26,040 bases of DNA from JBBQAA01 sp038276395 (GTDB taxonomy: Bacteria > Actinomycetota > Thermoleophilia > Solirubrobacterales > Solirubrobacteraceae), in assembly GCA_038276395.1 (NCBI GenBank), contig JBBQAA010000084.1, positions 1 to 26,040 of the forward strand, read 5' to 3'. Numbering within the stretch: position 1 is the stretch's first letter; every line of letters begins with the position of its first letter. Under the pieces are notes generated by a model. It searched no databases and was not told the origin of the DNA. It saw only the letters and a program-made list of their open reading frames with translations. The translations under genes were made by a program, and so were the position numbers. Shown here piece by piece: positions 15,035-23,616 of the stretch.

Positions 15035-15595
15035 GTGGAGCCGATCACGCTCATCAACGGCGGCGTCTCGGCGCTCCTGCGCCCCGACGTCGACACCGAC
15101 CAGATCATCCCCAAGCAGTTCCTCAAGCGCGTCGAGCGCACCGGCTTCGGCGAGTTCCTGTTCTACGACTGGCGGGAGGAGCCGGGCTGGGATCTCCCGC
15201 GCAACCCGATCCTCGCCGCCGGGCGGAACTTCGGCTGCGGCTCCTCGCGCGAGCACGCCCCGTGGGCGCTCGAGGACTACGGCTTCCGCGCCATCGTCGC
15301 GCCGAGCTTCGCCGACATCTTCTTCTCCAACTGCACCAAGGTCGGCCTGCTGCCCGTCGCGATACCCGAGGCCGACGTCGAGGCCCTGGCCGCGGCGGGC
15401 GCAGGCGAGGTCGACCTGGAGGCGCTCGAGGTGCGCTGGGCCGGGGGCGCGGCGAGCTTCGTGCTCGACCCGGAGATCCGCCACCGCCTGCTGAACGGGC
15501 TCGACGACATCGCGCTCTCACTCCAGCAGAAGGAGGCCATCGCCGCCTACGAGGCACACCGCGAGCGCCCCGGGCCGGTGACGACGGCGCTGTGA
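15035..15595 (+). CDS. leuD: 3-isopropylmalate dehydratase small subunit
   Basis: LeuD is the swivelling domain partner of LeuC in isopropylmalate isomerase, 186 aa. The N-terminal DVDTDQIIPKQFLK (residues 18-31) and the substrate-recognition loop RNFGCGSSREHAPWAL (64-79) are both present and intact. It starts at GTG 15035, directly after the leuC TAA with no gap, so it is translated by reinitiation. The C-terminal half with LNGLDDIALSLQQKEAIAAY is normal for the bacterial-type subunit. Immediately after its stop comes a very strong hairpin at 15607-15653, which probably ends the leuCD transcript or protects its 3' end. Confidence 0.97.
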   Translation: MEPITLINGGVSALLRPDVDTDQIIPKQFLKRVERTGFGEFLFYDWREEPGWDLPRNPILAAGRNFGCGSSREHAPWALEDYGFRAIVAPSFADIFFSNCTKVGLLPVAIPEADVEALAAAGAGEVDLEALEVRWAGGAASFVLDPEIRHRLLNGLDDIALSLQQKEAIAAYEAHRERPGPVTTAL

Positions 15596-15606
15596 GCGCG
15601 CGTGGG

Positions 15607-15653
15607 TCGAGTGGCGAGGGCTCCTCGCATATCGAGCGGTTCTCGCCACTCGA
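15607..15653. terminator. 47-nt near-perfect hairpin after leuD
   Basis: TCGAGTGGCGAG (15607-15618) is the exact reverse complement of CTCGCCACTCGA (15642-15653). As RNA, pairing continues inward by G-U, G-U, C-G and U-G, one C-C mismatch, then CTCG/CGAG, leaving a CATAT loop (15628-15632): 20 of 21 positions pair. It begins 12 nt after the leuD stop. No T-run follows, so it could be a U-less terminator, an mRNA-stabilising structure or a palindromic repeat element. Confidence 0.7.
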
Positions 15654-15654
15654 T

Positions 15655-16449
15655 GTGCAGGATCTGAGTCGCGGGCGGGGCCGGCCGCTCGACTGGGACG
15701 CCGCCGCCTACGAGGAGACCTCGGCGCCGCAGCAGGAGTGGGGGGCCGAGGTGCTCGATCGGCTCGTGCTGCGCGGCGACGAGGCAGTGCTCGACGCCGG
15801 CTGCGGCGCGGGCCAGGTGACCGAGCGCCTGCTGGCGCGGCTCCCGCGCGGGCGGGTCATCGGCTGCGACGCCTCGCCGAGCATGATCGCCAGGGCCCGG
15901 GCCCGCCTCGGCGACTGCGCCGAGCTCGTCGTCGGCGACCTGCTCGAGCTCGCGCTGTCCGAGCTCGTCGACGCGATCCTCTCGACCGCGACCTTCCACT
16001 GGGTCCCCGACCATCCGCGGCTGTGGCGTCGTCTGCACTCGTCGCTGCGCCCCGGCGGCCGGCTCGAGGCCCAGTACGGCGGCCACGGGAACGTCGCCGC
16101 GCCCGCGGCGGCGCTGGCCCGCCTGGCCGGAGACGAGCGCTTCCGCGCCGACCTCGGCCCCTTCGCCTCGCCGTGGCGCTTCCCGACCGCCGCGGAGGCC
16201 CAGGCCGACGCCGAGGCCGCGGGCTTCGAGCACGTCAAGACCTGGCTCGAGGGCAAGGAGGCCCGCCCCGCCGACATGCGCGGCTTCCTCGCCACCTCCG
16301 TCGTGCCGCGGGAGCTCGCGAAGCTGCCCGCCGAACGGCGGGAGGACTACCTCGATGCGCTCCTCGACGAGCTCGGCCACCCGGACTCGATCGCCTACGT
16401 GCGCGTGAACGTTTCGGCGCGGGCGCTCGGGGCAGACCCCCGAGCCTGA
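15655..16449 (+). CDS. SAM-dependent methyltransferase, trans-aconitate methyltransferase-like
   Basis: This class I methyltransferase has 264 aa from GTG 15655. Motif I is VLDAGCGAGQVTERLLARLP (residues 45-64), followed by the acidic strand end GCDASPSMI (70-78), GDLLEL (94-99), and TATFHWVPDHPRLWRRLHSSL with RPGG (111-135). The NH2 region LDWDAAAYEETSAPQQEWG and the FHWV motif resemble trans-aconitate 2-methyltransferase (Tam); such an enzyme would fit beside an aconitase-family isomerase, but the acceptor is unproven. GTG 15592, overlapping the leuD stop as GTGA, is in frame and could be the start. I prefer 15655 because the extra 21 codons are occupied by a 47-nt hairpin and have lower third-position GC than the rest. 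Confidence 0.8.
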   Translation: MQDLSRGRGRPLDWDAAAYEETSAPQQEWGAEVLDRLVLRGDEAVLDAGCGAGQVTERLLARLPRGRVIGCDASPSMIARARARLGDCAELVVGDLLELALSELVDAILSTATFHWVPDHPRLWRRLHSSLRPGGRLEAQYGGHGNVAAPAAALARLAGDERFRADLGPFASPWRFPTAAEAQADAEAAGFEHVKTWLEGKEARPADMRGFLATSVVPRELAKLPAERREDYLDALLDELGHPDSIAYVRVNVSARALGADPRA

Positions 16450-17399
16450 TGCGGCGCCTTCTGCTCGCGGCCGGGCCACCGCCCTCGCGGCGGGCCCCGG
16501 GTGCGGATCGGGCGGCAGCCCGGCTCGAAGACGAAGACGAAGAGGACGGCGACGAGGACCCAGGAACGCGACGCGGCGCCGGCGCAGCAGGCCTCCAGAC
16601 GAGGCCGCCCGGTCAAGGCGATCGTCTCGCGCGGCGACGGCGGCGCGATCGTCGTCGTCCCGGTCAGGCTCGCCGGGCGGGAGTACGGGTTCGTCGTCGA
16701 CACCGGCGCCTCGCAGTCGAGTCTCGACGTCCGCGCCGCCCGCAGCGCGGGGCTGAAGCAGACGGGGAAGCGCCAGACGCAGACCACGCTCGGCTGCGCG
16801 ACGTCCACCCAGCCCGTGCGGATCCCGCATTGGAGCGTCGGCGGGATCCCCCTCCCGCCCACGACCGCGACCGCGCAGGAGACCGACCTCGCCAAGCAGT
16901 CGAAGGGGAAGGTCGTCGGCCTGCTCGGCTCCGACGTCCCCTCGCTCTTCGGGCGCATGACGATCGACTACCGCGCCGCGCGGCTCATGCTCGGAGGCCC
17001 GGCGCCCCGGGGCGGGCGCTCGTTCGCCGCGCGGGTGATCCGTCTCGAGGGCCAGACCCTGGTCGGCGCCAAGGCCGTCGTCCACGGCCGCCGGCTGCCC
17101 TTCCTCATCGACACCGGCGCGACAGCTCGACGATCGACAGCCGCGTCGCCGAGCCGCTCGGTCTCCGGTTGGCGGGCCGGATGCGCTCGGTTTCGGCGGT
17201 CCACTGCCGCACGAAGGTCCAGCCGGTGCGCCTGGATCGCTGGCGGGTCGGCGCCGTCGACCTGCCCGCCATCGCCGCCGCCTCGCAGCGAGGCGCGCTC
17301 TTCTCCCAGGCCATCGCCGGGCTGATCGGCGGGGACGTCTTCCGCAACGCCGGTCGGGTCTCGATCGACTTCCGGACTGGGAAGGTCACGCTCGGGTAG
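16449..17399 (+). pseudogene. Retropepsin-like aspartyl protease, probable lipoprotein, frameshifted
   Basis: This gene encodes a two-lobed retropepsin-like protein with two D-T-G-A active-site motifs: VVDTGAS (frame starting at 16501) and LIDTGA (ending near 17122). After the second motif the family sequence continues in another frame (SSTIDSRVAEPLGL, with GLIGGDVFRNAGRVSIDF towards the end) to TAG 17399, so one base is missing near 17120-17125. Upstream, ATG 16449 (TGATG overlap with the methyltransferase stop) encodes MRRLLLAAG, and two more one-base shifts near 16472-16478 and 16523-16525 would join it to ATALAAGPGCGSGGSP and SKTKTKRTATRTQ. That gives a lipoprotein signal, Cys, linker and protease domain. 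The 3' frameshift is well supported; the two N-terminal ones are speculative, since GTG 16501 could instead be the start. Confidence 0.65.
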
Positions 17400-17402
17400 C
17401 GT
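17397..17402 (+). promoter_or_regulatory. Candidate -10 hexamer TAGCGT for the SDR-leuB unit
   Basis: TAGCGT (TANNNT) overlaps the stop codon of the protease gene and ends 7 nt before ATG 17410. The same hexamer occurs at 10272 and 13087, also close to gene starts. GGGAG at 17405-17408 could instead act as a Shine-Dalgarno, so this is uncertain. Confidence 0.3.
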
Positions 17403-17409
17403 CGGGAGC

Positions 17410-18200
17410 ATGGCCCTACCTCAACCCTCAGCGACCTCGACCGCGCTCGTCACCGGCGCCTCCTCCGGCATCGGCGACGCCTTCGCCCGGCAGCTCTCCG
17501 CCCGCGGGCACCACGTCACCCTCGTCGCCCGGCGCCGGGATCGCCTGGACGCGCTCGCCGCCGAGCTCGGCGGGAAGGAGCGCGCGGCGGTCGCCCCGGC
17601 CGAACGCGCCGACGCCGAGGCCCGCCACCGCCTGGCCGCCCGGGTCGGAGATGGCAAGCGCGCCGTCGAGATCCTCGTCAACTGCGCCGGCTTCGGGGTC
17701 TACGACCCCTTCGCGTCCTCCGACGCCGCTCGCGAGCTCGAGCAGGTCCGGGTCCTCGTCGAGGCCGTCACCGACCTCACGCATCGCTACTTCGGCCCGA
17801 TGACCGAGCGCGGGCGGGGCGCGGTCGTCAACCTCTCCTCGACCTCGGCCTTCCAGGCGCTGCCCTACAACGCCGGCTACGCGGCGGCCAAGGCCTACGT
17901 CCTGCTGCTCTCCGAGGCGCTCCACGCCGAGGGGGCCGAGCACGGCGTCACGGTCACCGCCGTCTGTCCGGGACCCGTCCCCACGGAGTTCCAGCGCGCG
18001 AGCGACGCCGCCTTCGCCGAGAAGCTCCCGAAGGCCCTGTGGGTCTCGCCCGAGCGGGTGGCCGAGGACGCGCTCGCCGCCGCCGAGGCCGGGAAGCGCA
18101 CGGTCATCCCCGGCGGGCTCGTCACCCAGGCGGCGTTCGGCCCGAACCGCTACATGCCCACCGCCATCACCAACCCGGTCTCGAAGCGGCTGATGGCGAA

Positions 18201-18204
<4 letters not shown>
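17410..18204 (+). CDS. Short-chain dehydrogenase/reductase (SDR)
   Basis: This is a classical SDR of 264 aa. The cofactor motif TGASSGIG is at residues 15-22, RRRDR (41-45) after the second strand suggests NADP(H), the structural NCAG is at 91-94, and the catalytic set is Ser143/144, Tyr157 and Lys161 (YAAAK). The segment after the active site (CPGPVPTEFQRASD) and the C-terminal half are typical of DltE/YqjQ-like SDRs that act on diverse alcohols. Its stop overlaps the GTG of leuB (GTGA at 18201-18204), so it is translationally coupled to the leucine pathway. No known step of leucine or isoleucine synthesis needs an SDR, so this is probably a passenger or an undescribed accessory function. 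Confidence 0.9.
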
Positions 18205-19229
<1,025 letters not shown>

Positions 19230-19254
19230 CGCTAGAGCCAAGGAGCGTCGGGCC

Positions 19255-20190
19255 GTGGAGCCAGCGGAACTCATCTGGATGAACGGGGAGCTCATCCCCT
19301 GGGATGAGGCCAAGGTCCACGTGCTCACGCACGGCCTGCACTACGGCACCGGCGTCTTCGAGGGCGTGCGCGCCTACGAGACCGAGCTCGGCACCGCCGT
19401 CTTTCGCCACCGCGACCACATCGACCGCCTGTTCAAGTCGGCCGAGCTCTACTACATGCCGATCCCCTTCACCCGCGAGGAGCTCCGCGCGGGCACGCTC
19501 GAGCTGATCGCCCGCAACGGGCACTCCGCCTGCTACATCCGCCCGCTCGTCTTCCGCGGCTACGGCACGATGGGGCTCTTCCCGCTCGACGCGCCCGTCG
19601 ACGTCGCCATCGCCACGTGGAAGTGGGGCGCCTACCTGGGCGACGCCAGCAAGGAGAACGGCATCCGGGCCAAGGTCTCGAGCTGGCGGCGCATCTCCGC
19701 CGACTCACTGATCCCGCACGCCAAGGCCTCGGGCCAGTACCTGAACTCCGTGCTGGCGAAGATCGAGAGCCACAAGGCGGGCTACGAGGAGGCGATCCTG
19801 CTCGACGACCACGGCCACGTCTGCGAGGGCTCGGGGGAGAACATCTACGTCGTGCGGGAGGGCCGCGTGCTCACCCCGCCCCAGACGGCGGGGATCCTCG
19901 ACGGGATCAACCGCCGCTCGGTCATCCAGATCGCCCGCGACCTCGGCTACGAGGTCGTCGAGCGCGACCTCGCGCGCGCCGAGCTCTATCTGGCCGACGA
20001 GGTGTTCCTGACCGGCACCGCGGCCGAGCTCGTGCCCGTGCGGGAGATCGACGACCACGCCATCGGCGGCGGCGAGCCGGGGCCCGTCACCCGCGAGCTC
20101 GGGCGCGTGTTCGACGACGCGCTGCACGGCCGCGACGCGCGGTACCACGACTGGCTCGACGTCGTGCCGGTCGCCACGCGGGCGGGGTGA
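19255..20190 (+). CDS. ilvE: Branched-chain amino acid aminotransferase
   Basis: IlvE is a class IV PLP enzyme making the last step to leucine, isoleucine and valine, using glutamate. The 311-aa protein begins with WMNGELIPWDEAKVHVLTHG, then LHYGTGVFEGVRAY (residues 28-41). PLP Lys157 lies in PHAKASGQYLNSVLAK, CEGSGENIYVV binds the cofactor tail, and FLTGTAAELVPVREID is near the C-terminus. The length and YGTGVFEG are typical of IlvE rather than D-alanine aminotransferase or aminodeoxychorismate lyase. AGGAG lies 9 nt before GTG 19255, one of the clearest Shine-Dalgarno sequences in this window. It sits between leuB and cimA, so it serves both the leucine and isoleucine arms. Confidence 0.96.
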   Translation: MEPAELIWMNGELIPWDEAKVHVLTHGLHYGTGVFEGVRAYETELGTAVFRHRDHIDRLFKSAELYYMPIPFTREELRAGTLELIARNGHSACYIRPLVFRGYGTMGLFPLDAPVDVAIATWKWGAYLGDASKENGIRAKVSSWRRISADSLIPHAKASGQYLNSVLAKIESHKAGYEEAILLDDHGHVCEGSGENIYVVREGRVLTPPQTAGILDGINRRSVIQIARDLGYEVVERDLARAELYLADEVFLTGTAAELVPVREIDDHAIGGGEPGPVTRELGRVFDDALHGRDARYHDWLDVVPVATRAG

Positions 20191-20197
20191 GGAGCGC

Positions 20198-21784
20198 GTG
20201 AGCGGCGGCGTTGAGCTCTACGACGCGACCCTGCGCGACGGCATGGGCGGCGTCGGGATCACCCTGACCGCCGAGGAGAAGGTCCGCCTCGTCCATCGCC
20301 TCGACGAGCTCGGCGTCGACCTCGTCGAGGCGGGCTTTCCCGCCTCCAACCCCAAGGAGCGCGAGCTCTTCGCCCTGCTCGAGTCAGAGACCCTCGCCCA
20401 CGCGGAGATCGCCGCCTTCGGCATGACCCGCCGTCGCGACATCGCCGCGGAGGACGACGACGGCCTGCGCGCGCTGGCGGGCTCCTTCGCCCCCGTGTGC
20501 ACGATCGTCGGCAAGGCCTCGGCCCGCCACGTCGAGACCGTGCTGCGGGTCCCGCGCGCCGAGAACCTGGCGATGATCGCCGAGTCCGTCTCCTTCCTCA
20601 TCGGGGAGGACAAGCGGGTGCTCTACGACGCCGAGCACGTCTTCGACGGCTGGCGGGAGGACCCGGACTACGCGCTCGCCTGCCTGCGCGCCGCCGCCGA
20701 GGCGGGCGCCGAGCGCCTCGTCCTGTGCGACACCAACGGCGGCTCGCTGCCCTCGGAGATCCGCGCGACGGTCGCCGCTGTCGCCCGCGCGCTGCCCGGT
20801 ACGCCGCTCGGGATCCACTGCCACGACGACACCGGCTGCGCGGTGGCCAACTCCCTGGAGGCGGTGCTCGCCGGCGTGAGCCAGGTGCAGGGGACGATGA
20901 ACGGCGTCGGGGAGCGGACGGGCAACGCGAACCTCGGCACGCTCATCGCCGACCTGCAGCTGAAGCTCGGCCACGAGGTCATCTCTCCGGAGCAGCTGGC
21001 CAAGCTGACGGCGACGGCGCACTTCGCCGACGAGCTCCTGAACCGGCCGCCGCACGCCTCCCAGCCCTACGTGGGAAGAAACGCCTTCGCCCACAAGGCG
21101 GGCCTCCACGCCGCCGGGGTGCGCGCGAGCGCCGCCACCTTCGAGCACGTCGATCCCGCGCTCGTCGGCAACGGGCGCGAGCTCGTCGTCTCCGAGCTCG
21201 CCGGGCGCGGGACGGTGGCCGAGGCGGCCGCCGCCGCGGGCGTCGAGGTCGACCCGCCGGCCGCCGCCCGGGTGCTCGAGCGCCTCAAGGCGCTCGAGCA
21301 CGCGGGCTACCAGTTCGAGGCCGCCGACGGATCCTTCGAGCTGCTGCTGCGCAAGGAGGCCGGGGTCTACGAGCCGCTCTTCCGCCTCGAGTCCTGGCGC
21401 GTGAGCGCCGAGAAGCGCGCCGACGGCCGGGTCGAGACCGAGGCGACGATCAAGGTGTGGATCGACGGCGAGCGCTTCGTGCGCACGGCGGAGGGCAACG
21501 GCCCCGTCCACGCCCTCGACCGCGCGCTGCGCGACGCGCTCGGGGAGATCCACCCCCACCTGCGCGACATCCGGCTCGTCAACTTCAAGGTCCGCATCCT
21601 CGACGAGCGCAAGGGCACGGACGCCGTCACGCGCGTGCTCATCGACGCCTCCGACGGCGAGGAGCAGTGGGGGGCGATCGGGGTCTCGGAGAACATCATC
21701 GAGGCCTCGTGGGAGGCACTCGTGGACTCGCTCGAGCTCGGGATGCAGCCGGGGCGCGTGCGGCCGGCGCGCGCGCCCGGTTGA
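20198..21784 (+). CDS. cimA: (R)-citramalate synthase
   Basis: CimA condenses acetyl-CoA with pyruvate to citramalate, opening a threonine-independent route to isoleucine through LeuCD and LeuB. The 528-aa protein is a DRE-TIM enzyme with YDATLRDGMGGVGITLTAEEK (residues 8-28), LVEAGFPASNPKE (42-54), LVLCDTNGGSLPSE and IHCHDDTG with metal ligands His207/His209. DTNGG and the lack of the DGEQSPG seen in LeuA, with EAGFPASNPKE, mark the citramalate synthase branch (homologous to Geobacter/Leptospira-type). The C-terminal 150 residues form the LeuA-dimer regulatory domain, so isoleucine or leucine feedback is expected. GGAG lies 4 nt before the GTG, 8 nt after the ilvE stop. The closest alternative, homocitrate synthase, is less likely. 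TTGA links it to the DegT gene. Confidence 0.93.
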   Translation: MSGGVELYDATLRDGMGGVGITLTAEEKVRLVHRLDELGVDLVEAGFPASNPKERELFALLESETLAHAEIAAFGMTRRRDIAAEDDDGLRALAGSFAPVCTIVGKASARHVETVLRVPRAENLAMIAESVSFLIGEDKRVLYDAEHVFDGWREDPDYALACLRAAAEAGAERLVLCDTNGGSLPSEIRATVAAVARALPGTPLGIHCHDDTGCAVANSLEAVLAGVSQVQGTMNGVGERTGNANLGTLIADLQLKLGHEVISPEQLAKLTATAHFADELLNRPPHASQPYVGRNAFAHKAGLHAAGVRASAATFEHVDPALVGNGRELVVSELAGRGTVAEAAAAAGVEVDPPAAARVLERLKALEHAGYQFEAADGSFELLLRKEAGVYEPLFRLESWRVSAEKRADGRVETEATIKVWIDGERFVRTAEGNGPVHALDRALRDALGEIHPHLRDIRLVNFKVRILDERKGTDAVTRVLIDASDGEEQWGAIGVSENIIEASWEALVDSLELGMQPGRVRPARAPG

Positions 21785-22878
21785 TCCCGCTCGCGCGCCC
21801 CGCCCTCGGGGCCGAGGAGGAGCGGGCGGTGCTCGAGGTCCTGCGCTCGGGCCAGCTCTCCCTGGGGCCGAAGCTCGCGGAGTTCGAGCGCGCGTTCGCC
21901 ACGCGCCTCGGGGTGAGCGAGGCGTGCGCGGTCTCGAGCGGGACGACCGGCCTGCATCTCGCGCTCCGCGCCGTCGGCGTCGGCGCCGGGGACGAGGTGG
22001 TGACGACGCCATTCTCCTTCGTGGCCAGCGCCAACGCGATCATCTACGAGGGCGCGCGGCCCGTCTTCGTCGACATCGACCCGGTCACGCTGAACGCGCC
22101 GGCGGCGGCCATGGCCGCCGCCGTGACCGAGCGCACGGCGGCGCTCCTGCCCGTGCACATCTTCGGCTATCCGGCCGAGGTCGCCGAGCTCGAGGGGCTC
22201 GGCCTGCCGATCGTCGAGGACGCGTGCGAGGCGCTCGGCGCCGTTCATCCCGACGGCGTGCCGGTCGGCGGTCGTGGCCATCCGGCCGTGTTCGGCTTCT
22301 ACGCCAACAAGCAGATCACCACGGGGGAGGGCGGGCTGATCGCGCTTGCCGATCCCGCGCGGGCCGAGCGGATCCGCTCGGAGCGCAACCAGGGCCGCGC
22401 CCCCGACATGGGCTGGCTCGACCACGACCGCCTCGGCTTCAACTACCGCCTCTCCGAGCTCGCCTGCGCGCTCGGGATCGTCCAGCTCCGCCGCCTGGAC
22501 GAGCTGCTCGGCGCGCGCGCCCGCGTCGCCGCCCTCTACGGGGAGGCGCTCCGCGACCTCGAGGGACTGTCCCTTCCCTGCCCGGACGCGGGGGGGAACC
22601 GGCGCGGCTGGTTCGTCTACGTCGTGCAGCTCCCGCCGGGCGTCGATCGCGACGAGACGATCCGCGCGCTCGCCGAGCGCGGCGTGCAGTCAAAGCCCTA
22701 CCTCCCGGCGATCCACCTCATGTCCTTCTACCGGGAGCGCTACGGCCACCGCCCCGGCGAGTTCCCGGTCTGCGAGGATGTCGCCCGCCGCTCGATCGCC
22801 CTGCCCTTCTTCCCCGGCCTCGAGGAGCGCGACGTGGCGCTTGTGCGCTCGGCTCTGGCCGCCATACTGGGAGGATGA
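21781..22878 (+). CDS. DegT/DnrJ/EryC1/StrS-family PLP aminotransferase
   Basis: This PLP sugar-aminotransferase-type protein has 365 aa and starts at TTG 21781, inside the cimA stop (TTGA). The N-terminus IPLARPALGAEEERAVLEVL, VSSGTTGLHLAL (residues 51-62), the PLP-contacting Asp147 in VEDACEALGA, and the Schiff-base Lys177 in FYANKQITTGEGG are those of the DegT family. YRLSELACALGIVQL and YLPAIHLMSFY further on are also conserved. Family members usually transaminate nucleotide-bound keto-sugars, yet no sugar-nucleotide genes are nearby. Coupling to cimA hints at a role tied to the BCAA operon, or merely a passenger. It cannot be told which from sequence alone. The catalytic residues are intact, so it is probably functional. 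Confidence 0.9.
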   Translation: MIPLARPALGAEEERAVLEVLRSGQLSLGPKLAEFERAFATRLGVSEACAVSSGTTGLHLALRAVGVGAGDEVVTTPFSFVASANAIIYEGARPVFVDIDPVTLNAPAAAMAAAVTERTAALLPVHIFGYPAEVAELEGLGLPIVEDACEALGAVHPDGVPVGGRGHPAVFGFYANKQITTGEGGLIALADPARAERIRSERNQGRAPDMGWLDHDRLGFNYRLSELACALGIVQLRRLDELLGARARVAALYGEALRDLEGLSLPCPDAGGNRRGWFVYVVQLPPGVDRDETIRALAERGVQSKPYLPAIHLMSFYRERYGHRPGEFPVCEDVARRSIALPFFPGLEERDVALVRSALAAILGG

Positions 22879-23216
22879 ACCGAAAGGCGGGGCAGGCCCA
22901 GCTGCTCGGGCTCGGGGCGCTCGTGCTCGCCGCCGGACTGCCCTGGCTGCTGTGGCGCCGCGCGATCGCCGAGATCTTCGGGCAGTTCCGCTTCGACATC
23001 CACTACCTCCTCTCCGAGCTCTCGCCCTGGGTGCTGATCGTGCTCGGGCTGCTCTTCCTCCTACCGGTCGCGTGCTCGAGCGGGCTCCATCCCGACTCCC
23101 GCTGGCGTCCGGTGGCGCGCAACGCCTACCTCGGGTGGGGCGTCTCCCTCTACCTGATGGGCCTGGCGCTCGGCTCGCAGGTCGCGCAGCTCTGGAGCTT
23201 CACGACGCTGCACTAG
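22875..23216 (+). CDS. Small integral membrane protein of unknown function
   Basis: This 113-aa protein starts at ATG 22875, which overlaps the DegT stop (ATGA). Three hydrophobic segments are visible: residues about 9-27 (LLGLGALVLAAGLPWLLW), 50-67 (SPWVLIVLGLLFLLPVAC) and 89-107 (YLGWGVSLYLMGLALGSQVA). The loop between the first two contains FGQFRFDIHYLLSEL. No family was recognised. The start is well supported by the four-base overlap, GGAGG just before it, and the membrane-like composition right from residue 9. It shares its stop region with the convergent VOC gene (CTAG at 23213-23216). Confidence 0.75.
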   Translation: MNRKAGQAQLLGLGALVLAAGLPWLLWRRAIAEIFGQFRFDIHYLLSELSPWVLIVLGLLFLLPVACSSGLHPDSRWRPVARNAYLGWGVSLYLMGLALGSQVAQLWSFTTLH

Positions 23217-23590
23217 CCTCGCGGCTCCGTCAGCGAGAGCAGGTTCCCGTCCGGGTCGCGGAACCAGGCGATCCGGGCTCCACCCGGCGCGCGCCACACG
23301 CCGGCGGGGTCCTGCTCGAGCCCGTCGAAGCGCGCGAAGCCGACGCCCCGCGCGGCGAGCTCGGCCATCACCGGCTCGAGCGACTCAACGCTCCAGCCGA
23401 GGACGGTGGAGCCGGCGGGTTCGACCTGCCGGGCACGCGCGACCCGCAGGGTGGCGCCCGCGAGCCGGAACACGAGCGCGAACGACGTCTCCTCGGCCAG
23501 CTCGAGCCCGAGGGTCCGACCGTAGAACTCGCGCGCTCGAACCGGGTCGCTCGTGGTCAGGAAGGCGGTGGCGGGAGCGGCGCCGAGCAC
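23213..23590 (-). CDS. VOC-fold protein (glyoxalase/bleomycin-resistance-like)
   Basis: This single vicinal-oxygen-chelate module has 125 aa with paired betaalphabetabetabeta halves: LTTSDPVRAREFYGRTLGLEL (residues 11-31) and RGVGFARFDGLEQ to WFRDPDGNLLSLTE at the end. The usual metal-ligand His near the first strand is replaced (ATAFLTTSD), so it may not be a glyoxalase I; ligand binding or an unknown dioxygenase-like role is possible. GTG 23590 is preceded by TAGGCT 8 nt upstream, part of a bidirectional promoter shared with argH, which suggests a leaderless mRNA. The stop overlaps the stop of the convergent membrane gene by four bases. Confidence 0.85.
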   Translation of the reverse strand: MLGAAPATAFLTTSDPVRAREFYGRTLGLELAEETSFALVFRLAGATLRVARARQVEPAGSTVLGWSVESLEPVMAELAARGVGFARFDGLEQDPAGVWRAPGGARIAWFRDPDGNLLSLTEPRG

Positions 23591-23598
23591 GGGGCCGG

Positions 23599-23608
23599 AG
23601 CCTAGACT
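23599..23608. promoter_or_regulatory. Overlapping divergent -10 elements between VOC gene and argH
   Basis: On the plus strand TAGACT (23603-23608) ends 8 nt before argH ATG 23617. On the minus strand TAGGCT (23604-23599) ends 8 nt before GTG 23590. Both hexamers overlap at the central TA of one CTAG. Both match TANNNT and give the spacing of leaderless transcripts. The whole intergenic region is only 26 bp, so there is no room for separate promoters or a 5' UTR with Shine-Dalgarno. Confidence 0.6.
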
Positions 23609-23616
23609 CGCGCGCG

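Noticed and set aside
15607..15653. Insertion sequence end or transposon inverted repeat
   Set aside because: Both arms lie within 47 bp, no transposase or target duplication is visible, and the flanking genes are collinear with operon logic.
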